Program-made: the position numbers and the translations under genes | Source of the DNA: Symbiodinium natans | Lineage: Eukaryota; Sar; Dinophyceae; Suessiales; Symbiodiniaceae | Length of the DNA stretch: 64,000 bases | Reading direction: 5' to 3' | Assembly (NCBI GenBank): GCA_905221605.1 | Contig: CAJNDS010002124.1 | Coordinates: 1,454,421-1,518,420, forward strand | Shown: positions 51,998-63,004 of the stretch, one piece after another | Position numbering within the stretch: position 1 is the first letter of the stretch | Layout: each line of letters opens with the position of its first letter | The notes under the pieces: model-generated | Told to the model about the DNA's origin: nothing | The model's database searches: none | What the model saw: the letters and a program-made list of their open reading frames with translations, nothing else

Positions 51998-52536
51998 GAT
52001 TAGTTCTTTAGGATTTAGGGTTTCGGGCTTAGGATTTAGGATTTAGGATTTAGGATTTAGATGGTTTGGGTTTAGGGATACACTACAAATCCTGAAGCCT
52101 ACATCCTGTCCCCCCTGACCTACTTAAGCACTGCCTTCAGAACTCAAAACCTTGCGTTTTTACTTGCAGGGAAAGTAGCTTTGGGGTCCTGGAGGTAGCC
52201 AGAGCTTTACACCGTGGACCCTAAACTCCTAAGCCTTAAAACTCCTAAACGGCCCTGAACATTCAACATGATCCTAAAGTGAAAACCCTGACACCCCCCA
52301 TGTAAACCCCATGTCATCCCCATGATATATGCCCCACCTAAGCCGGCATGTGTAAAGCCTCATAGAAGCGCAAGCATCAAAACTTACCATAGCTATTGCT
52401 TGGTATTGGAGAACCAAGCAAGCCCCAAACAGGAAATTCCAAAAACCCTAAACCTTCAGCCCAAAGACCTAGCCCAAAGCCCTCCCAAACCCTCCCTCAA
52501 CCCTAATCCCGAAACCCGAAACCCTAAACCGCAAAG

Positions 52537-52597
52537 GCATACCCGCGCTTTCTGTGGAGATCAGCTCAGACTGGGTGGAGGACTCCAGCGTTTCAGG
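52537..52597 (+). CDS. Candidate 3' exon
   Basis: CCGCAAAG|G acceptor. With one carried base it reads IPALSVEISSDWVEDSSVS; donor TCAGG|GAGTTT (GA). Reading on, the frame stays open to TAA at 52,656, so it could instead be a terminal exon. Confidence 0.45.
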
Positions 52598-52985
52598 GAG
52601 TTTAAGGTTCATGGTGCTGATGATCCCAACTTCAACTTGTCTGCTAGCCGAGCTATAAGATTGAGGGTTCATGGTTGCTTTTGATCCGGAACTCTAAGTG
52701 CACTTCAGGAGCAATTATGATTATAGCCTGACTCGGGCACTTCAGGAGGTTATGCAAGCGAGTGAAGAAGTGCAGTGATAACGGAAGCCTAAGCCCTAAA
52801 CCCTGGAACCCTAAACCCTAAACCCCAAACCCTAAGCCTTATGGGTTCATAAGTGCCATGAACCTCTAAAGTTGGGAGTCAAGGCTTCAAACCCTAAGCC
52901 CCTATACCCTCAACCCCCTAAACCCATAAACTGCAAACCACTTTAAACCCTCTAACCCCCCAAACCCTAAACCCTAAACCCTAAA

Positions 52986-53000
52986 CCCCCCCCCCCCCCC
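52986..53000 (-). repeat. Poly-C tract before an acceptor
   Basis: About 15 C, then AAGTCCTCACTCACAG|G. The tract extends the pyrimidine stretch of the next exon's acceptor. Confidence 0.85.
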
Positions 53001-53016
53001 AAGTCCTCACTCACAG

Positions 53017-53090
53017 GAGGAGGCGGCGGACGTCATTCCGAAGTTGAGGATGTCCACACTGGAGGGACCAGGCACCCTCCTCTTCTGGGG
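53017..53090 (+). CDS. Candidate 3' exon
   Basis: A C-tract plus GTCCTCACTCACAG|G acceptor. Frame EEAADVIPKLRMSTLEGPGT then LLFW ends GG|GCATAA (GC), phase 2, compatible with the terminal piece at 53,229. Confidence 0.5.
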
Positions 53091-53228
53091 GCATAACATA
53101 TGGTGTTAGTGTTTAGGGTTTAGGGTCTAGGGGTTAGGGTTTGGGGTAGTTAGGCTTTTGGGGGGCTTGGGGGGATTGGGGGATTGGGAGTTGGGATTTT
53201 GGGGGTTTGGGGTTGCGGACTACATGAG

Positions 53229-53265
53229 GTTTGTGGTCGATGAGCTCAAGGAGGACTGTACATGA
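53229..53265 (+). CDS. Candidate terminal exon with TGA stop
   Basis: CTACATGAG|G acceptor. With two carried bases it reads FVVDELKEDCT and stops at TGA (53,263-53,265). The open frame also extends upstream (ADYMR), so the acceptor could lie further 5'. Confidence 0.45.
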
Positions 53266-53639
53266 GTAGTAAACGGTAGTCGTTCCCAGTTTAAGGGTTC
53301 GTTTTGGTCCAAAAAAGGTGTTTTGGGGTTGTTGGGGTGTTAGGGCTTCGGGCTTGGGGTTTGGGTGTTTTTTGGGTGTGTGTGATTTGGTGTTTAGGCG
53401 CCCGCCTCTGTGGAAAAACCCTCAAACTCTCAAACATTCTCAAGCTCTCAAATCTAAAAAACCCAAACCTTGCAAACCCCAAAACCTCAAAACCCCGAAC
53501 GCCCTAACACCCGAAAACCCTAAAACCCTAACACCCCAAACTCCAAGCCCCGGGTATATACGGGGTCCCATTTAATATTCAGGGACCATGTAACTACCCG
53601 TAGCCTAAACTCTAAACCCTAAGCCCTAAACCTAAACCC

Positions 53640-53717
53640 CAAACCCCAAAACCCTAAACTCCAAACCCTAAACCCTAAACCCTAAACCCTAAACCCTAAA
53701 CCCTAAACCCTAAACCC
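53640..53717 (-). repeat. CCCTAAA array
   Basis: About nine heptamers with CCCCAAA on the left. Confidence 0.9.
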
Positions 53718-53730
53718 CAAGCTCACTAAG

Positions 53731-53817
53731 GGGGCTTCGACGTCGCTGCCAACCCGCCCGCGCGGCCGCGCGCCGACTCCTTCCGCAACTCCGAGTGCTC
53801 CGCCGCTGGGCAACAGC
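53731..53817 (+). CDS. Candidate exon, GC-rich, strand uncertain
   Basis: CTCACTAAG|G acceptor. Frames ASTSLPTRPRGRAPTPSATP and GFDVAANPPARPRADSFRNS are both open to an AGC|GTCTTT donor. A minus-strand frame is open too. Confidence 0.3.
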
Positions 53818-53823
53818 GTCTTT

Positions 53824-53870
53824 TAGGGTTTAGGGTTTAGGGTTTAGGGTTTAGGGTTTAGGGTTTAGGG
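53824..53870 (+). repeat. TTTAGGG array
   Basis: Six to seven heptamers, inverted relative to 53,640-53,717. Confidence 0.95.
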
Positions 53871-54149
53871 GTACAGAGTTAGGGTGTTGTTATAAGAGTT
53901 TAGGGCTCAGGGTTATAGAGTTTGGAGGGTCTAGGGGTGTAGGTTCTGACGCGAGGGCTTTGGGTTAAGGAACCCAAATTCAGGGTTTCATATTTCAAGA
54001 TTCGCCATATGCTCTACACTGACCTAAACCCGAACCCTAAACCCTAAACCCTAAACCCTAAACCCTAAGACTCTGAGGCCTCTTGTTTCAGGATTGTTCG
54101 ACCCAAAGGCCTTCTTACATAAGGTTTTTGGGCTATTTTTGAGCCTCAG

Positions 54150-54272
54150 GCCCGAAACCCTAAACCTTAAACCCTAAACCCTAAACCCTAAACCCTAAAC
54201 CCTAAACCCTAAACCCTAAACCCTAAACCCTAAACCCTAAACCCTAAACCCTAAACCCTAAACCCTAAACCC
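54150..54272 (-). repeat. CCCTAAA array
   Basis: About 17 heptamers. A shorter array of the same orientation lies at 54,034-54,068. Confidence 0.95.
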
Positions 54273-54431
54273 AACAAAAATTGTGTAAGTAGGTGTTCAG
54301 AGTTCGGGATAACGGGCTTAGGGTCGCCACTGGGCAGGGGTTTAGGGTTTAGGGTTTAGTAGGGTTTAGGGTTTATGGTTTGGGGTTTAGGGTTTAGGGT
54401 TTGGGGTTTGGGGTTTAGGGTTTAGGGTGAG

Positions 54432-54541
54432 AGGGAGTTGCGCGTCATCATGATGCATGTCTTGCTCCTTCTCCTGCGACCGCATGCCGAGGTCGTTGAA
54501 TTCTGATGTTGGAGGGCCTCTGGACAGCGGTGACCCTTTTC
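54432..54541 (-). CDS. Candidate minus-strand exon
   Basis: Read on the minus strand, an AAAAG|G acceptor leads to GSPLSRGPPTSEFNDLGMRS then QEKEQDMHHDDAQLPLT before CCCTAAA repeats. A second open piece (MLSDLAQGAPHARGEAKCEF) lies just upstream on the same strand. The charged composition favours coding. Confidence 0.35.
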
Positions 54542-55074
54542 CGGGTTTCGGGTTTGTTCTTTTAGGGTTCAGCTGCGGCTGCGGCAACCCGAATTCACAT
54601 TTTGCCTCCCCGCGCGCGTGCGGAGCACCTTGCGCGAGATCGGACAGCATCGAGCATTTCCGTTGGGGATGCTCTTCTCCTGAGGTTCCGAGTTCACGCG
54701 GACCCTAGAGCCCCCTCAGCTGACCTAGAAGCCCCTTTGTGAGTGTAGAAGCTGTGAGTGAACTGCCTAAATGTAGTCTACCCTGCCCAAGAATCGGAAA
54801 GCCTGGGTGCTTTCATTGAGGATTTCGGGTTAGGGTACACCCAAGCCGACGTGCAGGAGCCTCTTTCCCAGACTTCCATCAATCGTAAATCATAAAAGCC
54901 CTTAAATTCTAAACCCTAAAACATCCTAAACCCTGATTCCTGAACTTGAAGATCTGCAGACCTAAACCCTAAACCCTGAACCCTTAAATTTTGGTATGGT
55001 CAAGGCGGAATGGGACTCCGTAGTTTGGTGAAAATAGGAAGCCCGACAGAGGGCGAGAGCTGGCCGACTTACTT

Positions 55075-55163
55075 GGTTTAGGGTTTAGGGTTTAGGGTTT
55101 AGAGTTTAGGGTTTAGGGTTTAGGGTTTAGGGTTTAGGGTTCAGGGTTTAGGGTTTAGGGTTT
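55075..55163 (+). repeat. TTTAGGG array
   Basis: About 12 heptamers with single variants. Confidence 0.95.
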
Positions 55164-55520
55164 GCTCATGGATATGTAAGAGAACAGCTGCACTAGGGCT
55201 CAAACTTGGGGGGGCCCCATCGGCCTTACTTAGGCGATATACACCCCTTCAGAGAATGTAAAGTCTATAGGGCTTGATGCTATCAGTCTTTGGGGTTCAG
55301 CTTCTCTAAAGCCCAAACCCCTGAGTCCCAAATCCCTAACTCCCTAAACCCTAACCCCCTAAAGCCTAAACTCCTAAACCCTGGAGCCCTAAACCCTAAA
55401 CCCCTACACTCTAACCCCTAAACCCTAGGGGGGTTTAGGGTTTAGGGTTTAGGGTTGAAAGTTGAAACCCTAAACCTTTACACCCTAAACCCCTAAGCCG
55501 TGCACTCGGAGCCTACAGGG

Positions 55521-55665
55521 TTGCCTCTCCTGCTGAGTGCTGCCCTGTGGTCAGAGACAGTCAGACACAGACGCCTCTGACTAACGGACGCACAGCTTCC
55601 CGCCCCAAACGCTCCCAGACTCCAAGCCTGCGCACTCTTATTTCCTGTGTTGGGTTTAAGGCGAC
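55521..55665 (+). CDS. Candidate long exon, Ser/Thr/Arg-rich
   Basis: GAGCCTACAG|G acceptor. A roughly 48-codon open frame without Met (VASPAECCPVVRDSQTQTPL then NGRTASRPKRSQTPSLRTL). GTCAGAG..CTCTGAC inside it could form a hairpin. Confidence 0.35.
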
Positions 55666-55830
55666 CCTAAACCCTAAACCCTAAACCCTAAACCCTAAAC
55701 CCTAAACCCTAAACCCTAAACCCTAAACCCTAAACCCTGAACCCTGAACCCTGAACCCTGAACCCTAAACCCTAAACCCTCAACCCTCAACCCTGAACCC
55801 TGAACCCTAAACCCTAAACCCTAAACTTGC
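55664..55830 (-). repeat. CCCTAAA/CCCTGAA array
   Basis: About 23 units with a central block of CCCTGAA (five) and CCCTCAA (two) variants. Confidence 0.95.
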
Positions 55831-56204
55831 TAGATGGCCTCGATTAAGGGGCCTACCATGCCCAGAAAGTTCACTGATGACTGTCGCAGAGGTGTTTGCT
55901 CCTCGGTCGAGTCCATTTATTTGAGTAGCTAAGAGGGTCTAGGGAATCGTTAGGGAGTAGGGTTTAGGCGGGTGTTAAAAGTAAAAATAAGGACTTAGGA
56001 AGTCTCAGGATTCTGATGTGCAGTTTTTTTTTGAAAAACCTTCCACGGAATGCTAAATCACATGGGCTTACTTGTTAGAGCTTTGGTGAAGGTCAGTGTT
56101 TAGTCTCGTTGGGTTAGGGTTCAGTGTTGAAGGGTTTGGGCTGCGTACGGGCCCGGCGAACTTAGTTAGCAGGTGATCATGTAGCTTATACTAACTGAGG
56201 GTAC

Positions 56205-56325
56205 CTACAAGGAGGTGCCCCCCAACTATACTAACCATAGTTGAAGGACTCTTAGCCTAAGTCAGGAGCCTTAGAACCCAATCTAGGGTCCTCAGAACTC
56301 TACTTAGAACTAAGGGCCCCCCTAA
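56205..56325 (-). mobile_element. MITE-like element, GAGGGGCCCCC family (inverted copy)
   Basis: ACTATACTAACCATAGTTGA, GCCTAAGTCAGGAGCCTTAG, AACCCAATCTAGGGTC and ACTCTACTTAGAACTAAGGG are the reverse complement, in reverse order, of the copy at 33,970. Confidence 0.65.
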
Positions 56326-56910
56326 ACCCTAAACATTTTGCCACGTTGCTTTTGGGTCTTACTTGCTGCAATCAAAGAGACGTTGAACCCCCCGGGCCCC
56401 TAGACAGGCCCTCAAATGCTTACACACTTACAACCCCAGGAACTCTCACTTTGGGGTTTACGGTTAACGGTTTACTATCTAGGGTTTAGGGTCTAGGTCT
56501 AGTTGAAAGTTCTCTAGGTTCAGGGTGTGGGGTCTAGGTTTAGGGTTTAGGGTCTAGGTTAAGGGTCTAGGGTTTAAGACAACATCTGGCTCTTTCACAG
56601 ACCCCCCCAACCCTACGCCCTCTATCAGTTCATGCACCGGTACATGCTGGGTCGGGCGCTAAGGTCATTATGTAAGCAGTACTATTATAGCCCAGGCGAA
56701 AACCTAAATCCAAAACCCTAAACAACCTATTGAGGTACTTGGACCATAAACCCTCCGGTAGGCCCTTGTAATCGCCCTGAATGGTTTGAAGAAGATCTTG
56801 TTCAAGAAAGGCGCGTTCAGATTCGCATTAGTTGGGAATTGCGCTCGCCCGAACCCTAGACCTTGCATAAACCCTAAGCCCTGAACCAAAAACCCTAAAC
56901 CCTAAACACT

Positions 56911-57014
56911 ACACGGCAACCCTGCCTGACCCCGAAGCAAATTGGGAAGCTGCCCGTAACGGGGCGGTGCCGCCTGGAACGCTGAGACCAATGCAGGCTT
57001 ACAGTCCTTTGAGG
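56911..57014 (+). CDS. Candidate exon, unknown protein
   Basis: Open frame YTATLPDPEANWEAARNGAV then PPGTLRPMQAYSPLR, ending near TTGAG|GGTTTCG. Strongly protein-like, but no AG|G acceptor at the left edge, where it abuts CCCTAAA repeats. Confidence 0.4.
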
Positions 57015-57060
57015 GTTTCGGATTTGGGGCTCAAACCCTAACCCTAAACCCTCACCTAAG

Positions 57061-57106
57061 GCGGCATGCAAAATCTTGTGAAGCGACACTCTCTGACTCT
57101 CAGAAG
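57061..57106 (+). CDS. Candidate exon
   Basis: TCACCTAAG|G acceptor. With one carried base it reads GMQNLVKRHSLTLR and ends AGAAG|GTGCAT, a good GT donor. Confidence 0.45.
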
Positions 57107-57264
57107 GTGCATAGTCGATACCCTACATATTTGTGGCTTAGGTTCTTACACTCATACCCTAAACCCTAAACCCTATACAAACCCTAAACCCTAAACCTCT
57201 GAGCCGAGATCCCTGGGCCAGAAGCCCCAAAACCCTAAACCGCATGCGCGGCGAATCGCCGAAG

Positions 57265-57321
57265 CATGCTCGGGCCCGGGAAACGAGAGTACATCACCAG
57301 CCACGCTTTTGTGGAGTCGAG
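57265..57321 (+). CDS. Candidate exon
   Basis: CGCCGAAG|C edge. Frame MLGPGKREYITSHAFVES ends TCGAG|GTTTAG. The acceptor breaks the AG|G rule, so the 5' edge is doubtful. Confidence 0.35.
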
Positions 57322-57329
57322 GTTTAGAC

Positions 57330-57455
57330 ATTAGGCGTTTAGGGGTTTAGGGGTTCAGGGGTTTAGGGGTTTAGGGGTTTAGGGGTTTAGGGGTTTAGGG
57401 GTTTAGGGGTTTAGGGGTCTAGGGGTTTAGGGGTTTAACGGTCTAGGGGTTTAGG
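57330..57455 (+). repeat. TTTAGGGG octamer array
   Basis: About 15 octamers with TTCAGGGG, TCTAGGGG and TTTAACGG variants. This is the mirror type of the octamer array at 688-925. Confidence 0.9.
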
Positions 57456-57482
57456 GCGACTTCATCTCATGGCGCTTTTCAG

Positions 57483-57539
57483 GTGGATAGTTTGCCCCTT
57501 CGAAGTGGTCGTTATGAAAGAGCGGTTTCGCGCTTGCAT
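57483..57539 (+). CDS. Candidate exon
   Basis: CATGGCGCTTTTCAG|G acceptor. Phase-0 frame VDSLPLRSGRYERAVSRLH to CAT|GTGACA. Confidence 0.4.
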
Positions 57540-57802
57540 GTGACAGTTTTCTGTTGAGGAAACATTCCCCCCCTTTCAACTTAGGGTACCCTGAAACCCT
57601 AAACCCCATACACCTGTTTCTTCCCAATTTTGGTGAGCCATCGATTAAACCCTAAACCCTAAACCCTAAACCCTAAACGATGGTTTCGCTTGCAGGGTTG
57701 AAGGTCGGGTTTTGGGAGTAGGGCTTAAGCAGCAAGTTGTCGTCGGGCCTTGGGGCCCCTAAACCCCTGAAACCCCCTGAGCCGAGACCCCATGAAGCAA
57801 CG

Positions 57803-57868
57803 ATAGGGTTTAGGGTTTAGGGTTTAGGGTTTAGGGTTTAGGGTTTAGGGTTTAGGGTTTAGGGTTCA
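57803..57868 (+). repeat. TTTAGGG array
   Basis: About nine units ending in TTCAGGG variants. Confidence 0.95.
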
Positions 57869-58172
57869 GGGTTCAGGGTTCAGGAATCCTTTCAATCAGC
57901 CTTAGCCGCCTGGCTTCTGACTTTAGAGGGTTTGTGTGCTGGGGCGCCCGTTCCCCGGTTTTCCGAAGAGTCATTTGCGCTTTGCAGAGGCATAGGCGAC
58001 CGCCGGGATCCGAATCTTGAAAAGAGATTGGGCAGACTGGGAGATCCATTTCACGGCCTCTTTAACCCGAAGGGTTCAATTTGGCTTGGGATTTCAGGTT
58101 TAGGTCTCGGGTTTTCTGTGATATGGTGCAGATTGCTGTGAAGGTCAGGGTGTACTCGTAGAATTGGCTCGA

Positions 58173-58280
58173 AAGCTTCGTCAGGTGCGAGCAGCCAGCC
58201 TGATTGTGGAGGGCCATCTAGCACTTTCTCCCACCCCACGCCGTCTACGGCGACAAAGCCACCCAGCCTATTCCTTACCG
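58173..58280 (-). repeat. Dispersed ~105-bp repeat, copy 1 (open on minus strand)
   Basis: GCGAGCAGCCAGCCTGATTG, TGGAGGGCCATCTAG and TTTCTCCCACCCCACGCCG are shared with 62,345-62,455 at about 80% identity. On the minus strand this copy sits in a 96-codon open frame (LGGFVAVDGVGWEKVLDGPP then QSGWLLAPDEAF). The second copy has lost that frame. Confidence 0.7.
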
Positions 58281-58527
58281 TTTTTGACGGTACGTCAGTC
58301 CAGTCGAAAGGGGCGTCTCGAGGGTGCGGCGGGGGTTGCAAGCCCCGGGTGCTACCGACCTCAGAGCTGTGCCAGGTCGAGGTCGAAGGGCTGAAGCGCC
58401 CCCCCTCCCTTCACTGTAGGGGGCGGCCTAAGCCTTGAGTTTGGGGCTTATAGGGTTTAGGATTTAGGGGGGAGGCGTATAGGTTGTGGGCTGTAGGGTC
58501 TTCGGTTTAGGGAGCAGCCGAGAGCAG

Positions 58528-58643
58528 GTGTCGACGCTGTGGTGGGTGTTCGACATCGGCCAGTTCTCAAACACCAACAATCCAGCAAAACATTTGCAGG
58601 CGCGCGGCATCCTTAAGCCTAACCGTATAGCGGGACGCGATAG
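58528..58643 (+). CDS. Candidate exon, unknown protein
   Basis: GCCGAGAGCAG|G acceptor. Phase-0 frame VSTLWWVFDIGQFSNTNNPA then KHLQARGILKPNRIAGRD. Donor GATAG|GTTTTAG. Compact and protein-like; no family recognised. Confidence 0.45.
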
Positions 58644-59540
58644 GTTTTAGGGTTTGGGGTAGTCTGTTTTGGTTTTCCTTCCCCTGAGGGTTCAGGGAAA
58701 CTCAACTAACTCAACATCATCAGGAGCTCGTTGGACGATCTCAACGAAGCTTTTAAGTCCCCTTAGGTACCAGCCATTGAACCCCAATCGAGTGGCTGGA
58801 GGCTTTCATGTTTTAGTACTGGTTTGTCAACCCTGAAATTTTCTGAAAACAGTGTAGCCGCGGGGGATGCCGTTGGCTGCTGTCGTCTTCTGTTCTGTTT
58901 CGGCAACGTTTCGCACTATCCAGTACTCTTTGGTTACTCTTCTGCACTGGCAAATTTTGTTGCACGACTCCGACACACTACTAGTCAGAACGAATTAGTA
59001 CCCTTATTCCCCTTGTTCCGGCCCAATCTCAGCCGAATAAACAAGAAGCGGCGCCTCTGAACCGTTAGGTTTCGGACCCAAAATTCGCAAACCCTTATGT
59101 GCACACACACACACACACATACCCGAGCTTAGAGGTACATCGCATGCCCAAGTCCCTGTGCACCAATCCCATTGTTGTCTTTCAAGACTACTAAACCAGA
59201 TACAGCCAGAACCCTACCTGCCGCCCCAATTACCTGACTGCCCTTTTTGTCGTATGTCGTATCCTAACCCTGAGAAGGCACCCAAAAAGGTGGGGCACAA
59301 GCCTTTAGGTAGACCCCCCTAAGCCCAGAACTGGAGTCCAGCCCTGAACCTTACCCTACAATACCCGAAGACCCTCAGACGCCCCAGCACCCCAGTACCC
59401 TAAGACCCCCCCCAAGACCCTACTACCCGAATACCCTAAGACCCTAAATCTCTAATACCCTAGTACACACCAAACCATGCCGGCGTTGCCCTTTGCAAGC
59501 CAGTGATATCCCTAAACCCTAAACAGCCTAAACCCTAAAC
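58644..59540. other. Low-repeat stretch, no supported gene
   Basis: Unusually free of TTTAGGG units. It contains a 78-codon open frame at 58,824-59,060 with no splice context and an ordinary composition, and a (CA)n run at 59,101-59,119. Confidence 0.5.
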
Positions 59541-59559
59541 CCTAAACTCTTCTTCGCAG

Positions 59560-59608
59560 GCATTGTTGAAAGTCCTTCAGCAGGCGGAGGTGGCCGAGGG
59601 CTTCCAGG
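59560..59608 (+). CDS. Candidate exon, helical
   Basis: CTCTTCTTCGCAG|G is a strong acceptor. Frame ALLKVLQQAEVAEGFQ ends CAGG|GTGAGG, a canonical donor. Confidence 0.5.
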
Positions 59609-60342
59609 GTGAGGGTTGACGGTTGAGGGGCTTGGGAGGTTTTGGGGTTTAGGGTTCGGGGTTTAGGGTTTAGGGTTTAGGAGCCTAGGGCTTTTAGGCT
59701 CAGGGGCTTTACGGCTTCTGCTGGCTTAGGGCAAACTTGAACCCCAGCACCGCCCATAAGCCATTGAGCTTCATATGTGGTTGTGTTCATAGGGCTGACA
59801 AGAACTGATGGGTTCCCCCACTACTTCAATAGCCTTAGGTAGGCAGAATTGTCCCTAAATGGCCTTAATTATGGGGGGAACCTAGAGGAGTTTAGATTGT
59901 GGTAGTATAGAGGGGGTAGTAGGGGAGCCCATGAACTGATTGAGGCTAAACTGCAGAGCGGCTCAAGTAGGAAACCAAGGTTAACCTTTTGCCCCAGGCT
60001 TCAGGGCTTCGTTTGTTTGCACTTGGGGATTGGAATGCTTTATCTAACGAACCATGCCCAAAAAAGAGGTTCCTTTGTTATGCTATGGTTTCTGGGTTAC
60101 TTAGTCAGTCGCGAACCACGCTTGGAGAGCAGCATAAGTGCTAACCCCTAAATGACGCCGGCACTCAAGGGCACATCCTTCCTAACCCTACAACCGACAA
60201 CACCCTCCTCGGGCGCACTGAACCAAGAAGCTGAGTCTTCAGGTTGTATGTTCGGAGAGAGGGGTTGCGGAATCCTAAACCTTACAACCCAAACTCTTGA
60301 ACCCTTCATTGACCCCGTGCCCTAAACCCGAAACCCTAAACG

Positions 60343-60445
60343 CATACGGCCCGCCTGTGCGCGAACGAGGCGCTCTTCGCCGAGCTCCTGGGAGGTCTGC
60401 CCGCTGCGCTTCAGCGTCGCTGGGCCTCAAGTTGTGTGGTTGCGG
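60343..60445 (+). CDS. Candidate exon, helical
   Basis: Frame HTARLCANEALFAELLGGLP then AALQRRWASSCVVA runs from a CCCTAAA stretch to GCGG|GTTTAGGG. The left edge lacks an AG|G. Confidence 0.4.
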
Positions 60446-61109
60446 GTTTAGGGTTTAGGGCTTAGAGTTTAGGGTTTAGGGTTTAGGGCTTAGGGCATGC
60501 CATAGGTAAGCCAAGCCCTAAACCTTATTGGGGTTTAGGGTTGAGGGGCTGAGGGGTTTAGAGTTTAGGGCTTCCTGCGTGTTTTTAGGATCTCTCGTGG
60601 CTTGGGCAAGTTTAGTGATATAACTTCACTGTAATGGACACTTAGTACGGGATTTAGGGCCTGACAAGGTAGCTAAGAATGAGAACTAGGATCCCTGGAA
60701 TTCCTTGTTTCCTTTTGTTCAGGGTACAGGCTCCCTTATACTTCACCTGTTCGAGCCATTCTATTAGGGGACTTGGATGACAGAAGTTGATGATCTTTTT
60801 CGGGAATCAGGCAGCAGTTTTGAGGCCAAGAGCTCAACGCAAGCCCCTTAGACCTGACCCCCGCAATAGACACACCGATCCTAAATTCTGGCGTGTAGTA
60901 GACCAGGAAAAAATGTAGGCCTCATGTAGTCTTAGGTTTCAGGGGCTGTACTTCGCCCATTAGCAACTTCTGGTGGGGCGCAGCGAATGCGCCCATGCTT
61001 TCGGCACTAGGTACTATAAGAACTTCTACAAGGAGGGAAGGGGGCCTGACTGGTTTAAGGCTTAGGGCCGTGTAGGGTTTGTTTTGGCACCGGTTGCGCT
61101 GGCGGACCC

Positions 61110-61200
61110 CAAACCCCAAACCCCAAACCCTAAACCCCAAACCCCAAACCCCAAACCCTAAACCCCAAACCCTAAACCCCAAACCCCAAACCCTAAACCT
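61110..61200 (-). repeat. CCCCAAA/CCCTAAA mixed array
   Basis: About 13 heptamers alternating between the two variants. Confidence 0.9.
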
Positions 61201-61219
61201 GAACCCAAACTCCGCTCAG

Positions 61220-61293
61220 GCTCCGATCATTTCTGGGGCCACCAGGAGCAATCTGTCCCAGAAGTTGTGTTTGGTTTCTGGAAACGATTTCGG
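61220..61293 (+). CDS. Candidate exon
   Basis: ACTCCGCTCAG|G acceptor. Phase-0 frame APIISGATRSNLSQKLCLVS then GNDF ends CGG|GTTCCC, phase 2, fitting the exon at 61,646. Confidence 0.5.
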
Positions 61294-61645
61294 GTTCCCT
61301 AAGTTATAAACCCTCATACCTACAAACCTGGATGTTGAAGTTTGGGGTTTCGTACCTGGCTCCCCAGCCTGCTACTCTCTTGTGTTGGGTTCAGGGTTTG
61401 GGTTTTGGGGTTTTGGGTTCCCCAAACCAAGGTTCCCCCAACCACAAGCCCGGGGAACCCGAACCCTGTGCCGAAAAAAAGTCTGCACCCTGAGAATGCA
61501 AGTTCAACTCAACCCAAGTCTGAACTGTAGGGTTTTAGGGGATAGGGGTAGGGGGCTTTAGGTTTTTTTGGGTTTTTGGGTTTTGGGGTTTTTGGGCTTT
61601 TGGGGTTTTTGGGTTTAAGGTAAAGTCTTCTGTCTGGTCGCCCAG

Positions 61646-61734
61646 GCATGGGATGTTCATGAACAGCACGGTGATCTATCGCACCCTTTTCCCAGAGCAC
61701 GGGCCCTTGATGGACTCAGCACATGTGTGTAGAG
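61646..61734 (+). CDS. Candidate exon
   Basis: TGTCTGGTCGCCCAG|G acceptor. With the carried bases it reads GHGMFMNSTVIYRTLFPEHG then PLMDSAHVCR, ending AGAG|GTTGGG, phase 1. Protein-like in one frame only. Confidence 0.5.
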
Positions 61735-62125
61735 GTTGGGTCTTCGGCCCTTGGGGTTCGGCGTGTTTTGAAGGTTCGGGGTTGAGGGTGTTACCTGCGT
61801 TTAGGGCGTTTAGGGTTTTAGGGTCTAGGCGGAGTAAGTCATGAGTTACGCTCTACAAACATCCAGGCACCTGACGCGGAGTAGCTGCCTTCATAGGCCA
61901 GGATCATATTATGATAGCAAAGTCTAAAGTGTTCACAGGTTAGGTGAATAGCGCAAATCAGGACCAATTCAGAAATGAGACGCCGAGCCAAGAAAGTAAA
62001 CAGTTAGCTTAAACCCCCAAGTACCCTGATAACGACTAGTAGCCCTAATGCCCCTAAACCCAAAACCACAATCCCCCCAAAGCCTAAACCCCTGGCAGCC
62101 CCAAACCCTAAACCTCTCCCGCCAG

Positions 62126-62179
62126 GTCGGCCATCCTGGACAAAGGGCTCCTTCGGCGTTTGCCTGGAGCCCAGGGCAG
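62126..62179 (+). CDS. Candidate exon
   Basis: AACCTCTCCCGCCAG|G acceptor. With the carried base it reads GRPSWTKGSFGVCLEPRA and ends GCAG|GCTAAG (GC), phase 1. It continues in phase from 61,734. Confidence 0.5.
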
Positions 62180-62218
62180 GCTAAGTCTCCTCGCGTGAGG
62201 GATGAAAGTCTTGGGAGT

Positions 62219-62303
62219 AGGGTTTAGGGTTTAGGGTTTAGGGGTAGGGTTTAGGGCGTTTAGGGTTTAGGGTTTAGGGTTTAGGGTTTAGGGTTTATTT
62301 AGG
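62219..62303 (+). repeat. TTTAGGG array
   Basis: About ten heptamers with irregular spacers. Confidence 0.9.
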
Positions 62304-62344
62304 CTTTAGGGGTAGGGCTTAGCCTTTCGGTCGCAGGGTTTGCT

Positions 62345-62455
62345 GTACTTCGTCCGGTGCGAAGAGCAGCTATGGCCCGATTGTGGAGGGTCATCTAGTA
62401 TTTTCTCCCACGCCATGCCGACTAAGGTGGCAGAACCACCCTAACCTATTGCTTT
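62345..62455 (-). repeat. Dispersed ~105-bp repeat, copy 2 (frame lost)
   Basis: Second copy of the 58,173 segment, with indels and substitutions that close the minus-strand frame. Confidence 0.7.
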
Positions 62456-62819
62456 AAACTCATTTGTTTGCAGGGTTTTTCCTACCTCAGGAGTCTAGCA
62501 TCACAGACTAGGATTGACAGCCAAGGTGCTAGGAAGGATAGGGAGACACGGGTTTAGGGCTTAGGGTTTAGGGTTTACATCCGACAAGCCCTGAACCCTA
62601 AAGAGTTTAGTGTGTAGGATTGAGACCTCCCCCCTCCCGAGCAAAACCTTTTCAACGTCGGCTTAGGGTTTAGGGTTTAGCTTAAGGATTAGGGTTTAGG
62701 TAGGCTTTTGGATCTCAAAGGTGTCAGGAATTTTGGCTTCGTCAGCAACGCAGAGGGGGGGTTTTAGGGTTCTGGGAGTCCCAGCCCTGCAGACTTAGAT
62801 TAGCATGTTCAAGGGAGGG

Positions 62820-62907
62820 CCCTAAACCCTAAACCCTAAACCCTAAACCCTAAACCCTAAACCCTAAACCCTAAACCCTAAACCCTAAACCCTAAACCCT
62901 AAACCCC
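62820..62907 (-). repeat. CCCTAAA array
   Basis: About 12 perfect heptamers. Confidence 0.95.
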
Positions 62908-63004
62908 GGTTCAAGGGAAGGGAGTCACGTGCGAGGGGCTTCGAAGTTGAGACTTTGAGAGTTCGAAGACGTTCGAGCTGGGGGAATTGCAACCCCAGGT
63001 TCAG

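Noticed and set aside
58824-59060. 78-codon plus-strand ORF as a gene
   Set aside because: It lacks AG|G/donor context and shows no codon bias or motif; this length is expected by chance.
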